Below, piece by piece: positions 54,673-64,000 of a DNA stretch of 64,000 nt. Below the pieces are notes generated by a model, which was given only the letters and a program-made list of their open reading frames with translations, did no database searches and was not told the DNA's origin. Both the position numbers and the translations under genes were made by a program. The stretch covers positions 1 through 64,000 of the forward strand of contig JAUHXH010000003.1 in NCBI GenBank assembly GCA_030427085.1, read 5' to 3'. How positions within the stretch are numbered: position 1 is the first letter of the stretch; the number at the start of each line of letters is the position of its first letter. This DNA comes from Gammaproteobacteria bacterium (GTDB taxonomy: Bacteria; Pseudomonadota; Gammaproteobacteria; Pseudomonadales; Halieaceae).

Positions 54673-55575
54673 TTAGCCTCGTTCCGGATCGAACACGCCA
54701 GTGGACAGGTAACGATCGCCCCGGTCGCATATGATGGCTACGATCACGGCGTTTTCCAATTCCGCCGACAGTTTCAGCGCGGCGGCGATGGCGCCGCCGG
54801 AACTTACCCCGCAGAAAATACCTTCCTCTACTGCCAGCCGGCGCATGGTGATTTCAGATTCCGACTGGGATATGTCCATCACGCGGTCTACCCGCGGCGC
54901 TTCAAAGATGCCGGGAATGTATTCCGGCGGCCAGCGCCGGATACCGGGAATTTGCGAGCCGTCCTGCGGCTGTAGGCCTACGATCTCTATGGCCGGATTT
55001 TGCTGCTTCAGGTAAGTGGAGCAGCCCATGATAGTGCCGGTGGTTCCCATGGAGCTGACAAAATGCGTGATGGTGCCCTCGGTCTGGCGCCAGATTTCAG
55101 GGCCGGTTCCCTTGTAATGGGCTAAGGGGTTATCAGGGTTGCCGAACTGGTCCAGCACCCGCCCCTCGCCCCGTGCCTGCATTGCCAGGGCCAGGTCGCG
55201 GGCGCCTTCCATGCCCTCTTCCTGGGTCACTTCCAGCAACACGGCGCCATAGGCCGACATGGCCTGCTTGCGCTCGTCGCTCATGTGGCTGGGCATGATC
55301 AGGATCAGCCGGTAACCGCGAATGGCAGCGGCCATGGCCAGGGCGATGCCGGTATTGCCGCTGGTCGCCTCGATCAGCGTATCACCGGGTTTAATCTCGC
55401 CGCGGGCCTCCGCCTCGGCAATCATGCTCAGCGCCGGGCGATCCTTGACCGAACCGGCGGGATTGTTGCCCTCAAGCTTCGCCAGCACAGTATTGCTGGT
55501 GACGCCGGGCATGCGCTGCAGGCGCACCAGCGGCGTGTTGCCGATGCAGGCTTCGATAGTGGGGTATTCAGGCAT
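54673..55575 (-). CDS. cysM: Cysteine synthase B
   Basis: PLP O-acetylserine sulfhydrylase that can use thiosulfate. 300 aa with IGNTPLVRLQRM, the PLP lysine in NNPAGSVKDRPALSM, and SGNTGIALAMAAAIRG. The ATG at 55575 follows a consensus TATAAT by only 6 nt, so the mRNA may be leaderless; a longer frame to 55623 begins at the acpS stop and has no support. Confidence 0.95.
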   Translation of the reverse strand: MPEYPTIEACIGNTPLVRLQRMPGVTSNTVLAKLEGNNPAGSVKDRPALSMIAEAEARGEIKPGDTLIEATSGNTGIALAMAAAIRGYRLILIMPSHMSDERKQAMSAYGAVLLEVTQEEGMEGARDLALAMQARGEGRVLDQFGNPDNPLAHYKGTGPEIWRQTEGTITHFVSSMGTTGTIMGCSTYLKQQNPAIEIVGLQPQDGSQIPGIRRWPPEYIPGIFEAPRVDRVMDISQSESEITMRRLAVEEGIFCGVSSGGAIAAALKLSAELENAVIVAIICDRGDRYLSTGVFDPERG

Positions 55576-55581
55576 TGGGCG

Positions 55582-55587
55582 ATTATA
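55582..55587 (-). promoter_or_regulatory. TATAAT directly before cysM
   Basis: TATAAT on the minus strand, 6 nt from the cysM ATG; a weak TTGATC lies 15 bp further upstream. A start at the usual distance would fall on or next to the ATG. Confidence 0.4.
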
Positions 55588-55619
55588 GGAGGCTTGTCGG
55601 GGGATCAACAGTCTTGCAT

Positions 55620-55994
55620 TCAACGTGCCAATACGGCAAAGGCCACCACGTAGTCCTGCTCGTCGGCCAGCGACAGCAAAACCTGCGTGGCGCCACGGCC
55701 GGCGGCCACATCGGCGGCACCCCCGCTGAGCACTACCAGCGGCGCCCCCGCGAGGTCGTGATCAATGCGCATATCCTGCCAGCTCACCCCGCGGCCGATA
55801 CCGGTGCCCAGGGCCTTGGCAATGGCTTCCTTGGCGGCGAAACGCTTGGCCAGCAGGCGCTCCGGGATGTTGCTGGCGGCGTATTCTGCCTGCTCTTCGG
55901 GGCACAGGATGCGACACATGAAGCGGCTACCCTGCCGCGACAGAACGGCTTCAATGCGGGCGATCTGCACAATATCGGTGCCCACGGCGATCAT
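55620..55994 (-). CDS. acpS: Holo-[acyl-carrier-protein] synthase
   Basis: Transfers 4'-phosphopantetheine from CoA to ACP. 124 aa with VGTDIVQIARIEAVL and LAKRFAAKEAIAKALGTG. Overlaps the recO stop by 4 bp; the pdxJ gene usual between recO and acpS is absent. Confidence 0.97.
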   Translation of the reverse strand: MIAVGTDIVQIARIEAVLSRQGSRFMCRILCPEEQAEYAASNIPERLLAKRFAAKEAIAKALGTGIGRGVSWQDMRIDHDLAGAPLVVLSGGAADVAAGRGATQVLLSLADEQDYVVAFAVLAR

Positions 55995-56734
55995 GAGGGA
56001 GTTGCCCCGCTGCGGCGCAGGGCGTTCTGAAACAGGCTGCGACTGTGGAGGGGCCTCTCCCCCAAATGCCCGGACAGGGCCTCGCGCATCAGGCGTTTGG
56101 CGGTATCGCGCACCGCCGGGCTGAATTCCTGTCGCTGCAGGGCCAGCAGGTCGGCGCCAGAAAACGCGGGCACGCCGCTTTGGGCGAAGCGCTGTTCTAC
56201 CAGGCCATGTTCGGCGTGAAAGTTATACCAGCCGTCTTCACGCAGGGGCTCGCCGATCATGCCGTCGCTGGCCAGATCAAAGCCGTAGCCCAGCGCCTCC
56301 AGCAACTGATATTCAAACGATCGCAACACCAGGTCCAGCACCTCGGTGTCTGCCAGTTGCTGCAGGGAATCGATGTACAGCGCATACAGTTCCGGGTGGG
56401 GGTCGTGGCGATGCAGCAGACGCACCAGTAATTCATTCAGGTAGAGCGCACTGTAAAGGCGGTCACCACGCAGGGTGACCACCGGGCCGCCCGCCTCTAC
56501 TGCGGTCAGTGTTTTCATTTCCGCGCGACCGCTGAAAGACACCAGCAGGGGACGAAAGGCCTGCAACAGGGCCGCGCGCCCGGCCGCACTCTTACGCGCG
56601 CCGCGCACACCACGCGCCACCACGCTGAGCCGGCCGTGATCCGGGCAAAAGAGTTCTACGATACGGCTGCTGTCCCGGTAGTCCCGCTGGTGCAGCACGT
56701 GGGCAGGCTGCAGGGCAACGCGCTGAGTTTGCAC
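55991..56734 (-). CDS. recO: DNA repair protein RecO
   Basis: RecF-pathway mediator that anneals SSB-coated DNA. 247 aa; N-terminal OB fold begins QPAHVLHQRDYRDSSRIVEL, then LNELLVRLLHRHDPHPELYA. Lies 2 bp after era. The start is GTG. Confidence 0.94.
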   Translation of the reverse strand: MQTQRVALQPAHVLHQRDYRDSSRIVELFCPDHGRLSVVARGVRGARKSAAGRAALLQAFRPLLVSFSGRAEMKTLTAVEAGGPVVTLRGDRLYSALYLNELLVRLLHRHDPHPELYALYIDSLQQLADTEVLDLVLRSFEYQLLEALGYGFDLASDGMIGEPLREDGWYNFHAEHGLVEQRFAQSGVPAFSGADLLALQRQEFSPAVRDTAKRLMREALSGHLGERPLHSRSLFQNALRRSGATPS

Positions 56735-56736
56735 GC

Positions 56737-57642
56737 TTACTGCCCGGTTGGGTCCTGGTAGCCCAGGCTTTGCAGGGCTCGCTCGTCGTCAGACCAGCCC
56801 GCCTTGACCTTGATCCACAGGCGCAGCATGACTTTGCTGTCGAACAGCTTTTCCATGTCTTTGCGCGCCTCGATACCGATTTGCCGCAGGCGAGAGCCGC
56901 CCTGGCCGATAAGGATTTTCTTTTGCCCCTTGCGCTCCACCAGGATCAATGCGGACACATGGATGATCGCGTCTTCCTGGGCAAAATCCTCGATCTCCAC
57001 CGTGGTCGCGTAGGGCAATTCATCGCCGAGTTGGCGCATGATTTTTTCGCGCACAATTTCCGCCGAGAGAAAGCGCAGGCTGCGGTCGGTGACCTGGTCT
57101 TCGGGAAAGAAGTGCACCGACTCAGGCAGGAAGCGCGCTACCTCGCGTTCAAGTTCTTCCACGTTGTGCCGATTCAGGGCGGAGATAGGCAGAATCGCGG
57201 CAAACTCGCCTTTTTCGTTGAGTTCCGCCAGATGGGGCAACAGTTGCGACTTGTCGTCCAGCAGGTCGATTTTGTTTACCGCCAGCAGCACCGGTACCTT
57301 GCTGTTGCGCAACTGGCTCAGCACCATTTCGTCTTCGTCGGTCCAGGCGGTGCGGTCTACTACCATGATGGCTGCGTCCACATCGCGCATGGCGGAGCTG
57401 GCGGCGCGGTTCATGTAGCGGTTGATCGCCTTGCCTTCGGATTGATGCAAGCCGGGCGTATCCACGTAGATGATTTGCGTGTCGCCCTCGGTTTTGATGC
57501 CGAGCACCTGATGGCGCGTGGTTTGCGGTTTGCGCGAGGTGATACTGATCTTTTGCCCGAGCAGGTAGTTGAGCAAGGTGGACTTGCCCACGTTGGGGCG
57601 CCCCACGATGGCGACATAACCGCAGCGACTGTTCTCAACCAT
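56737..57642 (-). CDS. era: GTPase Era
   Basis: 16S rRNA-binding GTPase for 30S maturation. 301 aa starting [21 protein letters not shown]1 GRPNVGKS, G3 DTPGLHQ, G4 NKID, and a C-terminal KH domain with [19 protein letters not shown]. Overlaps rnc by 8 bp. Confidence 0.98.
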   Translation of the reverse strand: MVENSRCGYVAIVGRPNVGKSTLLNYLLGQKISITSRKPQTTRHQVLGIKTEGDTQIIYVDTPGLHQSEGKAINRYMNRAASSAMRDVDAAIMVVDRTAWTDEDEMVLSQLRNSKVPVLLAVNKIDLLDDKSQLLPHLAELNEKGEFAAILPISALNRHNVEELEREVARFLPESVHFFPEDQVTDRSLRFLSAEIVREKIMRQLGDELPYATTVEIEDFAQEDAIIHVSALILVERKGQKKILIGQGGSRLRQIGIEARKDMEKLFDSKVMLRLWIKVKAGWSDDERALQSLGYQDPTGQ

Positions 57643-58312
57643 CGGCATCCAACTCCTGCAGGGCGAGGCTCGCCGCGGCCTGCTCAGCCTTGCGGCGGCT
57701 GCTGCCCTTACCTTCCGTGCGTAATTCAAGGGCGGGGACTTCACAGGACGCTACAAACTCGCGGGCGTGGTCCTCGCCGTGGGACGACACCAAAGCGTAG
57801 TCCGGTAGTGAGTGGCCGCGGCCCTGCAGGTACTCCTGCAGTTGGGTTTTGGCGTCTTTGGGATTGGCTTTGCGATCGAGGCCTGACAGGCGCTCATCAA
57901 ACCAGCGCAGTAAGTTTTCCCGAGTGGTTTTGGGGTCGCTGTCCAGCAGCATGGCACCGCTGATCGCTTCGAAGGCGTCCGCCAAAATGGAGTTGCGGCG
58001 GTGACCGCCACTGCGGCGCTCACCCGTACCGAGTTCGAGGTAATCCCCCAGATCGAATTCGCGGGCCAGTTTAGCCAGAGTGTCGCCCTTGACCAGCGAG
58101 GCCCGCATACGGCTCATCTCGCCTTCATCGGCGCCGGGGAAACGGTGGTAGATGGCCTCGGCCACCACGTGGTTGACGATGGAGTCACCAAGAAACTCCA
58201 GCCGTTCGTTATTGCGTTTCCCGGCGCTGCGGTGCGTCAGCGCCAGGCGCAACAAACTCTCGTCGCGAAATTCGTAGCCCAATGCTTCCTGAAGGCGCGC
58301 GAGAGTGGCCAT
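57635..58312 (-). CDS. rnc: Ribonuclease III
   Basis: dsRNA endonuclease, 225 aa. Catalytic signature [18 protein letters not shown] in the N-terminal domain and a dsRNA-binding domain from about 150 ([20 protein letters not shown]). Conserved lepB-rnc-era-recO order. Confidence 0.98.
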   Translation of the reverse strand: MATLARLQEALGYEFRDESLLRLALTHRSAGKRNNERLEFLGDSIVNHVVAEAIYHRFPGADEGEMSRMRASLVKGDTLAKLAREFDLGDYLELGTGERRSGGHRRNSILADAFEAISGAMLLDSDPKTTRENLLRWFDERLSGLDRKANPKDAKTQLQEYLQGRGHSLPDYALVSSHGEDHAREFVASCEVPALELRTEGKGSSRRKAEQAAASLALQELDADG

Positions 58313-58318
58313 GCCAGC

Positions 58319-58702
58319 TTAGTTGCGTTCGGATTCCATGCTGTAGGTGAGGTCGTCGAAGATCATCACAGCATCGATTTTTTTCAGGATATTCACCCGC
58401 GCCTCGTAGTTGGCGTTGATGATCAACATGCCATCTTCGCGCTTCACTTCCACGTCCTTGGGCTTCAGGGCTTTGACCTGATTGGTGTTAAAGGAAGTAG
58501 ACAACTGGCGACGGATGGACGACAGCGGCTCTGCCGGTGTCTCTGGGTCCTTGGCGATCTTGCTGACCACATCCTTCACGGTCAGGTACTCCAGGTAGGC
58601 CGGCCCCATTTTCAGAAAGCACATCACAAAAAAGCCCACCATGATCGCGATGGTGAGCACGCTGAGTATCGATAAGCCCTGCTGGTTACGTAGTGTCCGC
58701 AT
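58319..58702 (-). CDS. DUF4845 membrane protein
   Basis: 127-aa protein with one N-terminal membrane helix (LSILSVLTIAIMVGFFVMCF) after a pilin-like QQGLS, then a periplasmic domain. This DUF4845 gene is commonly between lepB and rnc in pseudomonads and relatives; function unknown. Confidence 0.88.
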   Translation of the reverse strand: MRTLRNQQGLSILSVLTIAIMVGFFVMCFLKMGPAYLEYLTVKDVVSKIAKDPETPAEPLSSIRRQLSTSFNTNQVKALKPKDVEVKREDGMLIINANYEARVNILKKIDAVMIFDDLTYSMESERN

Positions 58703-58742
58703 GTGTTGCCCCTTGTCCGTCCCGTTTTTTGTTGTGTTCAGA

Positions 58743-59582
58743 CTACTGGATCGTGCCGACCCGGCTGAAACTGGGCAAGCTCAGGAAAGATTCCCAGTGC
58801 ATCCAGATGGCAAAAGCCTTGCCTACTATATCCCGTTCGGGCACCTGACCCCAAACACGACTATCACTACTATTGTCGCGATTATCGCCCATCATGAAGT
58901 AGTGTCCGGGCTTCACCACCACGGAGAAATTACTGCCCGGGCGCAGCCCGTCCGTCTGGATTTCATGTTCCACGCCGCCCAGTGTTTCCTGCGCCTGTTG
59001 GAAACGTTGTCCGGCGTTTTCGGTGTCAGTCAGGCTCTGCACGGGAACGGCCTTGCCATTCACAAACAGGCGCTTGTTGCGATACGTCACGCGGTCACCG
59101 GGCAGGCCGATCACACGCTTGATGTAGTAGGTGTCGTTCATGTGGGGCGGAAAAAACACCATCACATCACCGCGCTGGGGTTCGTTCAGGTCGAACACCT
59201 TGGTACGAATCACCGGCAGGCGAATGCCGTAGGTGTACTTGTTGACCAGAATGTAATCCCCCACCTGCAGCGTGGGCACCATGGACGAAGAGGGAATCTG
59301 GAAAGGCTCCACCAGGAAAGAGCGCAGCACAAAGACCACGAACAGTACCGGGAAGAAGGAGCGCGCGTACTCCACCAATGTAGGCTCTGCGGCTTCCTTC
59401 TGCCGGCGCGCCTCGTACTGGGCTTCGCCTGAGCTACCACTTTGATCCCAGCCGGGAATCTGTGCCTGGATTTCAGCCAGTTTGACCCGGCGGCGCGGCG
59501 CCAGTGCCAGCGCGTCGAACAGCCAGATCACACCGCTGCCGAAAACCAGAATTACCAGAATGAGGGGAAAATCGATGTCCAT
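58743..59582 (-). CDS. lepB: Signal peptidase I
   Basis: Membrane serine protease that removes Sec/Tat signal peptides. 279 aa; two N-terminal helices, nucleophile Ser in IPSSSMVPTLQVGD, Lys in YYIKRVIGLPGDRV, and GDNRDNSSDSRVWG. Second in the lepA-lepB unit. Confidence 0.97.
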   Translation of the reverse strand: MDIDFPLILVILVFGSGVIWLFDALALAPRRRVKLAEIQAQIPGWDQSGSSGEAQYEARRQKEAAEPTLVEYARSFFPVLFVVFVLRSFLVEPFQIPSSSMVPTLQVGDYILVNKYTYGIRLPVIRTKVFDLNEPQRGDVMVFFPPHMNDTYYIKRVIGLPGDRVTYRNKRLFVNGKAVPVQSLTDTENAGQRFQQAQETLGGVEHEIQTDGLRPGSNFSVVVKPGHYFMMGDNRDNSSDSRVWGQVPERDIVGKAFAIWMHWESFLSLPSFSRVGTIQ

Positions 59583-59594
59583 TCGTTGTGTCTC

Positions 59595-61394
59595 TTACCC
59601 GTCCACCTTCAGCACGGCGAGGAAGGCGGACTGGGGGATCTCCACCCGACCAACCTGTTTCATGCGTTTCTTACCCGCTTTCTGCTTTTCCAGCAGCTTT
59701 TTCTTGCGGGTGGCGTCACCACCATAACACTTTGCGGTCACATTTTTACGCAGCGCCTTCACGGTCTGCCGCGCCACGATTTTACCGCCAACGGCAGCCT
59801 GGATGGCCACGTCAAACATTTGCCGCGGTATCAGTTCTTTCATCTTCTCGGTCAGGCCACGACCGCGGGAAGCCGTCTGGTCCTGATGGACGATGGTTGC
59901 CAAGGCGTCGACGCGCTCACCGTTGATCAATACATCCAGCTTGGCCAGTTTGGCCGCTTCGAAACGCTCGAAGGAGTAGTCCAGCGAGGCGAAGCCGCGG
60001 CTGACGGACTTCAGGCGGTCGAAGAAGTCCAGCACCACTTCCGCCATGGGAATGTCGTAGGTAACCGACACCTGGGCGCCGAGAAACTGCATGTCCACCT
60101 GCACACCGCGCTTTTCCACGCACAGGGTGATCACGTTGCCGAGGTAGTCCTGCGGCACCAGAATATTGCAGCGGGCGATGGGCTCGCGCATTTCTTCGAT
60201 CTCACCCACATCTGGCAGTGCCGAGGGGTTGTCCACAGTGATCACTTCGCCGTTCTTACGCACGATCTCGTAGATTACCGTGGGGGCGGTGGTGATCAGG
60301 TCCAGATCGTATTCGCGCTCCAGGCGCTCCTGGATGATCTCCATGTGTAGCATGCCGAGGAAGCCGCAGCGGAAACCAAAGCCCAGGGCATCAGACGTTT
60401 CCGGCTCGTAGAACAGGGAGGCGTCGTTCAGGGTCAGCTTGGCCAGGGCCTCGCGGAAGTCCTCGTAGTCGTCAGAGGAAATGGTGAAGATACCGGCGTA
60501 GACCTGCGGCTTCACTCTCTTGAAGCCCGGCAGGGCCGGCACGGAGTTGTCACCCGCCGCAATTAGCGTATCGCCTACCGGCGCGCCGTGAATGTCCTTG
60601 ATGCCGGCAACCACGAAGCCTACCTCGCCTGCGCGCAGCTCGTTGGTTTCCACCCGTTTCGGCGTGAAGATACCCACGCTGTCGGCCTGGTGTACTTTGC
60701 CGATGCTCTTGGCAACGAACTTGTCGCGCTTGCGCAGCACGCCCTGCTTCACCCGCACCAGCGACACCACCCCCAGGTAGTTGTCGAACCAGGAGTCGAT
60801 AATCAGCGCCTGCAGGGGCGCTTCACGATCACCTTCGGGGGGCGGAATGTTCTCCACCAGGTATTCCAGCGCGTCCTCGATGCCCAGGCCTGACTTGGCG
60901 CTGACCAGACAGGCCTCGGTGGCATCGATGCCGATGATCTCTTCGATTTCCTGTTTGACCCGGTCCGGCTCGGCCTGGGGCAAATCCATCTTGTTGAGGA
61001 TGGGCAGTACTTCCAGACCCTGCTCGATCGCGGTGTAGCAGTTGGCCACCGACTGGGCCTCAACGCCCTGCCCCGCGTCCACTACCAGCAGTGCGCCTTC
61101 GCAGGCGGACAGGGAGCGGGATACTTCGTAGGAGAAGTCCACGTGTCCGGGGGTGTCGATGAAGTTGAGCTGGTAGGTCTGGCCGTCGCGTGCATGGTAG
61201 TCGAGGGTGACACTCTGGGCTTTGATGGTGATACCGCGCTCACGCTCGATGTCCATGGAATCGAGCACCTGCTCGGCCATTTCACGCTCGGACAGGCCAC
61301 CGCAGACCTGGATGAAACGATCCGCCAGGGTCGACTTACCGTGGTCGATGTGGGCAATAATGGAAAAATTGCGAATGTGACTGAGTTCGCTCAC
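59595..61394 (-). CDS. lepA: Elongation factor 4 (LepA)
   Basis: Ribosome-associated translational GTPase, 599 aa. [24 protein letters not shown] and NKMD; C-terminal EF4-specific domain [21 protein letters not shown] start. Followed 12 bp later by lepB. Confidence 0.98.
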   Translation of the reverse strand: MSELSHIRNFSIIAHIDHGKSTLADRFIQVCGGLSEREMAEQVLDSMDIERERGITIKAQSVTLDYHARDGQTYQLNFIDTPGHVDFSYEVSRSLSACEGALLVVDAGQGVEAQSVANCYTAIEQGLEVLPILNKMDLPQAEPDRVKQEIEEIIGIDATEACLVSAKSGLGIEDALEYLVENIPPPEGDREAPLQALIIDSWFDNYLGVVSLVRVKQGVLRKRDKFVAKSIGKVHQADSVGIFTPKRVETNELRAGEVGFVVAGIKDIHGAPVGDTLIAAGDNSVPALPGFKRVKPQVYAGIFTISSDDYEDFREALAKLTLNDASLFYEPETSDALGFGFRCGFLGMLHMEIIQERLEREYDLDLITTAPTVIYEIVRKNGEVITVDNPSALPDVGEIEEMREPIARCNILVPQDYLGNVITLCVEKRGVQVDMQFLGAQVSVTYDIPMAEVVLDFFDRLKSVSRGFASLDYSFERFEAAKLAKLDVLINGERVDALATIVHQDQTASRGRGLTEKMKELIPRQMFDVAIQAAVGGKIVARQTVKALRKNVTAKCYGGDATRKKKLLEKQKAGKKRMKQVGRVEIPQSAFLAVLKVDG

Positions 61395-61483
61395 TCAAAG
61401 AGACTCTTAAACCGGGAAAAAGGGGCTGGGTAAAGCCGCGGGATTGTACCGCATCTCCCCAGCCGCTGCTATCGCCGGCAAGC

Positions 61484-61499
61484 GGCCCCGAGTGGGGCC
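61484..61499 (-). terminator. Stem-loop after mucD/degQ
   Basis: GGCCCC-GAGT-GGGGCC in the 139-bp gap between the protease stop and lepA; no U-run on the minus strand. Confidence 0.4.
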
Positions 61500-61533
61500 A
61501 CAGAGGGGCTTCCGGAGGGCCGAGATGGAGTTA

Positions 61534-62937
61534 TTAGCCGTCCAGTCGCAGGCCGAGGAAGCGCGGCGCACCGCCGCGAATCAGGCGCAGGGCAACGGGA
61601 GAACCCGGCTCCAGGCCATCTACCACCCGGCCGTAGGCCTCAGTGGATTTCACCGGCTCCTGACCGACCAGGGTAATTACGTCACCCGGCTGGATGCCCG
61701 CACGGGCAGCGGGAGAATCCGGGCGCACGCTGCGCACGGTGACTCCGGCGCTGACACCGTTGTTTTCCAGCTCCTGAGGGGAAGCTTCGGCAACCACCAG
61801 ACCCAGGCGATCCTCGCCGGCGGCGGTGTCGGCGCGGCCGCCCACCTGCAGGCTCTGGTCAGCTTCAAGGCCACCCACCTTCACTTTCAGGGACTTGGTT
61901 TTGCCGTTGCGGACCACGTCCACGTCCACTCTAGAACCGGGCGTGACCAGACCCACCACATGGGGCAGCGCCGCCGAGGTATCGATATCGGCACCGTCAA
62001 AGCGCACGATCACGTCACCGGGCTCAATACCACCTTTATCAGCGGGACCATCTTTCGTCAGTTGCGCTACCAGTGCACCCATCGGACGATCCAGACCCAG
62101 CGACTCGGCAAGGTTAACGTCCACATCCTGGATGCTCACACCCAGCCAGCCGCGGGTGACCGCACCGTGTTCTTTCAACTGCTCAACAACGTTGATCACC
62201 ACGTTCACTGGAATGGAGAACGACAGGCCGATGGAACCACCGGATCGGGTGTAGATCTGCGAATTCACGCCGACCACTTCGCCATCCAGGTTAAACAGCG
62301 GCCCACCGGAGTTACCGGGGTTGATGGCCACGTCGGTCTGGATGAAAGGCACATAGTTTTCGCGTTGTTCTGTGGGCAGGCTGCGACCCATCGCACTGAC
62401 GATGCCCGCAGTGACTGAATAATCCAGGCCAAAGGGCGAGCCGATGGCCAGCACCCATTCACCTACGTCCAGTTTGTTCGGCTCCGCCAGCTTCAGCGTG
62501 GGAAGGTCATCGCCATCAACTTTTAGCAGCGCAAGATCCGAACGCGGGTCAGTACCCACAACTTCAGCATCGAACTCTCGACGGTCAGCCAGGCGAATAG
62601 ACACTTCTTCAGCACCTTCCACCACATGGTTGTTGGTCACCACGTAACCGTTATCCGACAGGATAAAGCCGGAACCCACTGCCATGGGGCGCTGCTGCTG
62701 AGGCTGCTGCGGCGCGCGACGCTCGAAGAATTTGCGCAGGTAGTCAGGGATTTCCTGCATTTGCGGATGTCGGCCATAGCCGGGCGACTGGGTCACGATG
62801 ATCTTCACCACCGCGGGGGAATTGTCTTTCACGATCTCGCGAAAATCCGGCAGCCCTGTGACTGCACTCGCCACCATGGAAGCGCACATCAGGACCAGAC
62901 CCACAGCGTAGGCATAGCTTGTCTTGGCTCGATTCAT
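61534..62937 (-). CDS. mucD: DegP/DegQ-family periplasmic serine endopeptidase (MucD-like)
   Basis: 467-aa protease/chaperone. Signal peptide 1-27; catalytic His in VVTNNHVVEGAE, Asp in RSDLALLKVD, Ser in INPGNSGGPLFN; two PDZ domains. Its place after mucB and rseC matches the algU-mucABCD locus, so it is probably part of envelope-stress control by sigma-E/AlgU. Confidence 0.95.
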   Translation of the reverse strand: MNRAKTSYAYAVGLVLMCASMVASAVTGLPDFREIVKDNSPAVVKIIVTQSPGYGRHPQMQEIPDYLRKFFERRAPQQPQQQRPMAVGSGFILSDNGYVVTNNHVVEGAEEVSIRLADRREFDAEVVGTDPRSDLALLKVDGDDLPTLKLAEPNKLDVGEWVLAIGSPFGLDYSVTAGIVSAMGRSLPTEQRENYVPFIQTDVAINPGNSGGPLFNLDGEVVGVNSQIYTRSGGSIGLSFSIPVNVVINVVEQLKEHGAVTRGWLGVSIQDVDVNLAESLGLDRPMGALVAQLTKDGPADKGGIEPGDVIVRFDGADIDTSAALPHVVGLVTPGSRVDVDVVRNGKTKSLKVKVGGLEADQSLQVGGRADTAAGEDRLGLVVAEASPQELENNGVSAGVTVRSVRPDSPAARAGIQPGDVITLVGQEPVKSTEAYGRVVDGLEPGSPVALRLIRGGAPRFLGLRLDG

Positions 62938-62988
62938 AACTTCTCCGTGCTCAAGGGTTTCAAAAACAGGTAGGGGTTAAATGGGTAT

Positions 62989-63459
62989 TCAAGTAGTGGA
63001 AATCAAGGCCGCCTCGCGCGGCGAGGGCCCCAGTAAAACGGGCTGGAAATCGCTGTCGTCGCGATGGCGGCGGGCATGCCAGCGCACTGCTATCAGGCCA
63101 ATACCGAAACCGGTGGCAGCGCCGGCCACTGCCGCCAGATCACCGCCCACCAGGGTTTCGGCGAGGAGCACCCCGGCCAGAATGCCCAGCAGTGGCAACA
63201 CGTAAAGAATGAAAGAGCCGCGTAAAAGCAGCTGTTCGGGAATGCTGATGGTGACAGTGTCGCCCACCTGGTAGCGGCTGGTGTCCTGCCCGCGGGCCAG
63301 CGCGCGCACGAAATTACTGCGGCCGCCGCCCATCTCCTGCATCAGGCCGTGACCACAACCTTTGCGTGCGGAGCAGCTGCCGCAGGTGCTGCGGCGCAAT
63401 GTCTCTACCCAGAGACTGTCGCTTTCCACGGCGACCACGCGCCCGGTTTCCGTTAACAA
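62989..63459 (-). CDS. rseC: SoxR-reducing/RseC-family membrane protein (MucC)
   Basis: 156-aa inner membrane protein. Cysteine cluster STCGSCSARKGCGHG near the N-terminus and two helices (GSFILYVLPLLGILAGVLLA; AAVAGAATGFGIGLIAV). The TTG start at 63459, with GGAG 8 nt upstream, lies 1 bp after the mucB stop; the frame extending further up overlaps mucB. Confidence 0.9.
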   Translation of the reverse strand: MLTETGRVVAVESDSLWVETLRRSTCGSCSARKGCGHGLMQEMGGGRSNFVRALARGQDTSRYQVGDTVTISIPEQLLLRGSFILYVLPLLGILAGVLLAETLVGGDLAAVAGAATGFGIGLIAVRWHARRHRDDSDFQPVLLGPSPREAALISTT

Positions 63460-63460
63460 C

Positions 63461-64000
63461 TCAAGGGCTCCAGCGGATCGAATCGACCACCATGCGCGCG
63501 GTATTGAGCGGCACTTCGCCAATTAAAGTGGCGAGCACTACGCCGTCGGCACGTTTGATGCCACGGGTGTAGGTAGTGGTGCCACCCTTGCGCACCATGC
63601 CTTCGCCGGGCGGCAGCGGGCGGTCGGGTTGCTCCAGGAAGATGGAAAACACAGCCAGGCCATCGGTGTAAGTCTGGCTGTGGCCACGTGGGTCAGCATC
63701 GGCAGCCAGGGTGAATCCAGCCGGCAGCCAATGCACATGCCAGGGGGCTACCTGCTTGGCAGCGTGCATCACCGGGTGCTTGGCGTGGTGGGCAGCGGCC
63801 TCGTCGTTGAGCGTAAGCTCCTGATCGGTGCTCGGCGAGCCAACACTGACACTGGCAAACTGGAAGCGCTCCAACGGCACGCCACCCTTGCCAAGAATTT
63901 GCATTTTCATCAGCAAACCGGTTTCTGAATCCAGCGCCAGGCGGTAACCGTAACGGAACATATCCCGCGGGGCGATAGTCAGTTGGATGCTGGGCCGGCC
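63461..64000 (-). CDS. mucB: Sigma-E regulatory protein MucB/RseB (partial at right edge)
   Basis: C-terminal 179 codons of the periplasmic protein that shields anti-sigma MucA/RseA from proteolysis. Seen: IAPRDMFRYGYRLALDSETG, LLMKMQIL, APWHVHWLPAGFTL, GMVRKGGTTTYTR and VPLNTARMVVDSIRW. The N-terminal part, with signal peptide, lies beyond position 64000. Confidence 0.93.
   Translation of the reverse strand, partial: GRPSIQLTIAPRDMFRYGYRLALDSETGLLMKMQILGKGGVPLERFQFASVSVGSPSTDQELTLNDEAAAHHAKHPVMHAAKQVAPWHVHWLPAGFTLAADADPRGHSQTYTDGLAVFSIFLEQPDRPLPPGEGMVRKGGTTTYTRGIKRADGVVLATLIGEVPLNTARMVVDSIRWSP

Noticed and set aside
56770-57963. 397-codon open frame on plus opposite era and rnc
   Set aside because: Both real genes on the minus strand are complete and highly conserved.

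Overview
The window looks like a high-GC chromosomal segment from a marine gammaproteobacterium, most likely of the Cellvibrionales/Halieaceae (OM60/NOR5) type. This is an inference from Pseudomonas-like gene orders (rpsP-rimM-trmD-rplS; ffh divergent from a CcsA/YpjD gene; mucB-rseC-mucD-lepA-lepB-rnc-era-recO), TonB-dependent receptors combined with periplasmic PQQ enzymes, and general codon use. No rRNA, IS element, prophage or CRISPR array was seen.

Layout. 1-7.98 kb: minus-strand housekeeping genes (thrC, hom, alaC, dsbC, xerD, rplS, trmD, rimM, rpsP). 8.07-8.41 kb: two large nested hairpin repeats that share a core but have unrelated perfect outer stems. 8.4-12.06 kb: ffh, and divergent ypjD and a CNNM/CBS-domain gene. 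12.07-26.6 kb: a catabolic cluster with a HpaH-like hydratase, HpaI-like aldolase, PQQ quinohemoprotein dehydrogenase and TonB receptor on plus, and a Crp/Fnr regulator, aldehyde dehydrogenase, GntP permease, FMN 2-hydroxyacid oxidase, D-2-hydroxyacid dehydrogenase and IlvD/Edd dehydratase on minus. Four sites of the form CTGTC-N8-GACAG (one with a mismatch) sit in front of the four transcription units of this cluster. They have CRP-like geometry with one changed base, and the local Crp/Fnr protein has a matching change in its recognition helix, so a self-contained regulon is likely. 26.6-30.2 kb: DUF1289, gamma-carbonic anhydrase, NIF3-like, tgt, queA and a small acidic-tailed protein.

30.4-38.5 kb: tRNA-Leu(CAA) followed by accessory DNA: an orphan HigA-like protein, two unknown membrane/secreted proteins, a sulfotransferase, an amidohydrolase with a nonsense codon at its signal-peptide junction, a Tat-type dienelactone hydrolase, and a tight three-gene unit (hexapeptide acyltransferase, sugar-transfer-associated ATP-grasp, MurL-like PP-loop protein) that may be an undescribed cell-envelope biosynthesis system. 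38.7-43.4 kb: a second TonB receptor, a patatin-barrel (PlpD-like) protein and a lipoprotein.

43.5-64 kb: mostly core genes: trpS, a DUF3524 glycosyltransferase related to tRNA-queuosine mannosyltransferase, apeB, a 3-hydroxyisobutyrate dehydrogenase-like gene, a TetR regulator, uppP, tsaB, mobA, adk, mazG, relA, cysM, acpS, recO, era, rnc, a DUF4845 gene, lepB, lepA, mucD/degQ, rseC and mucB/rseB (cut by the right edge).

The catabolic cluster can be read as import through TonB and GntP, periplasmic PQQ oxidation, dehydration of an aldonate-like acid, retro-aldol cleavage to pyruvate plus an aldehyde, oxidation of the aldehyde, and oxidation or reduction of the resulting 2-hydroxy acid. The actual substrate cannot be fixed from sequence.
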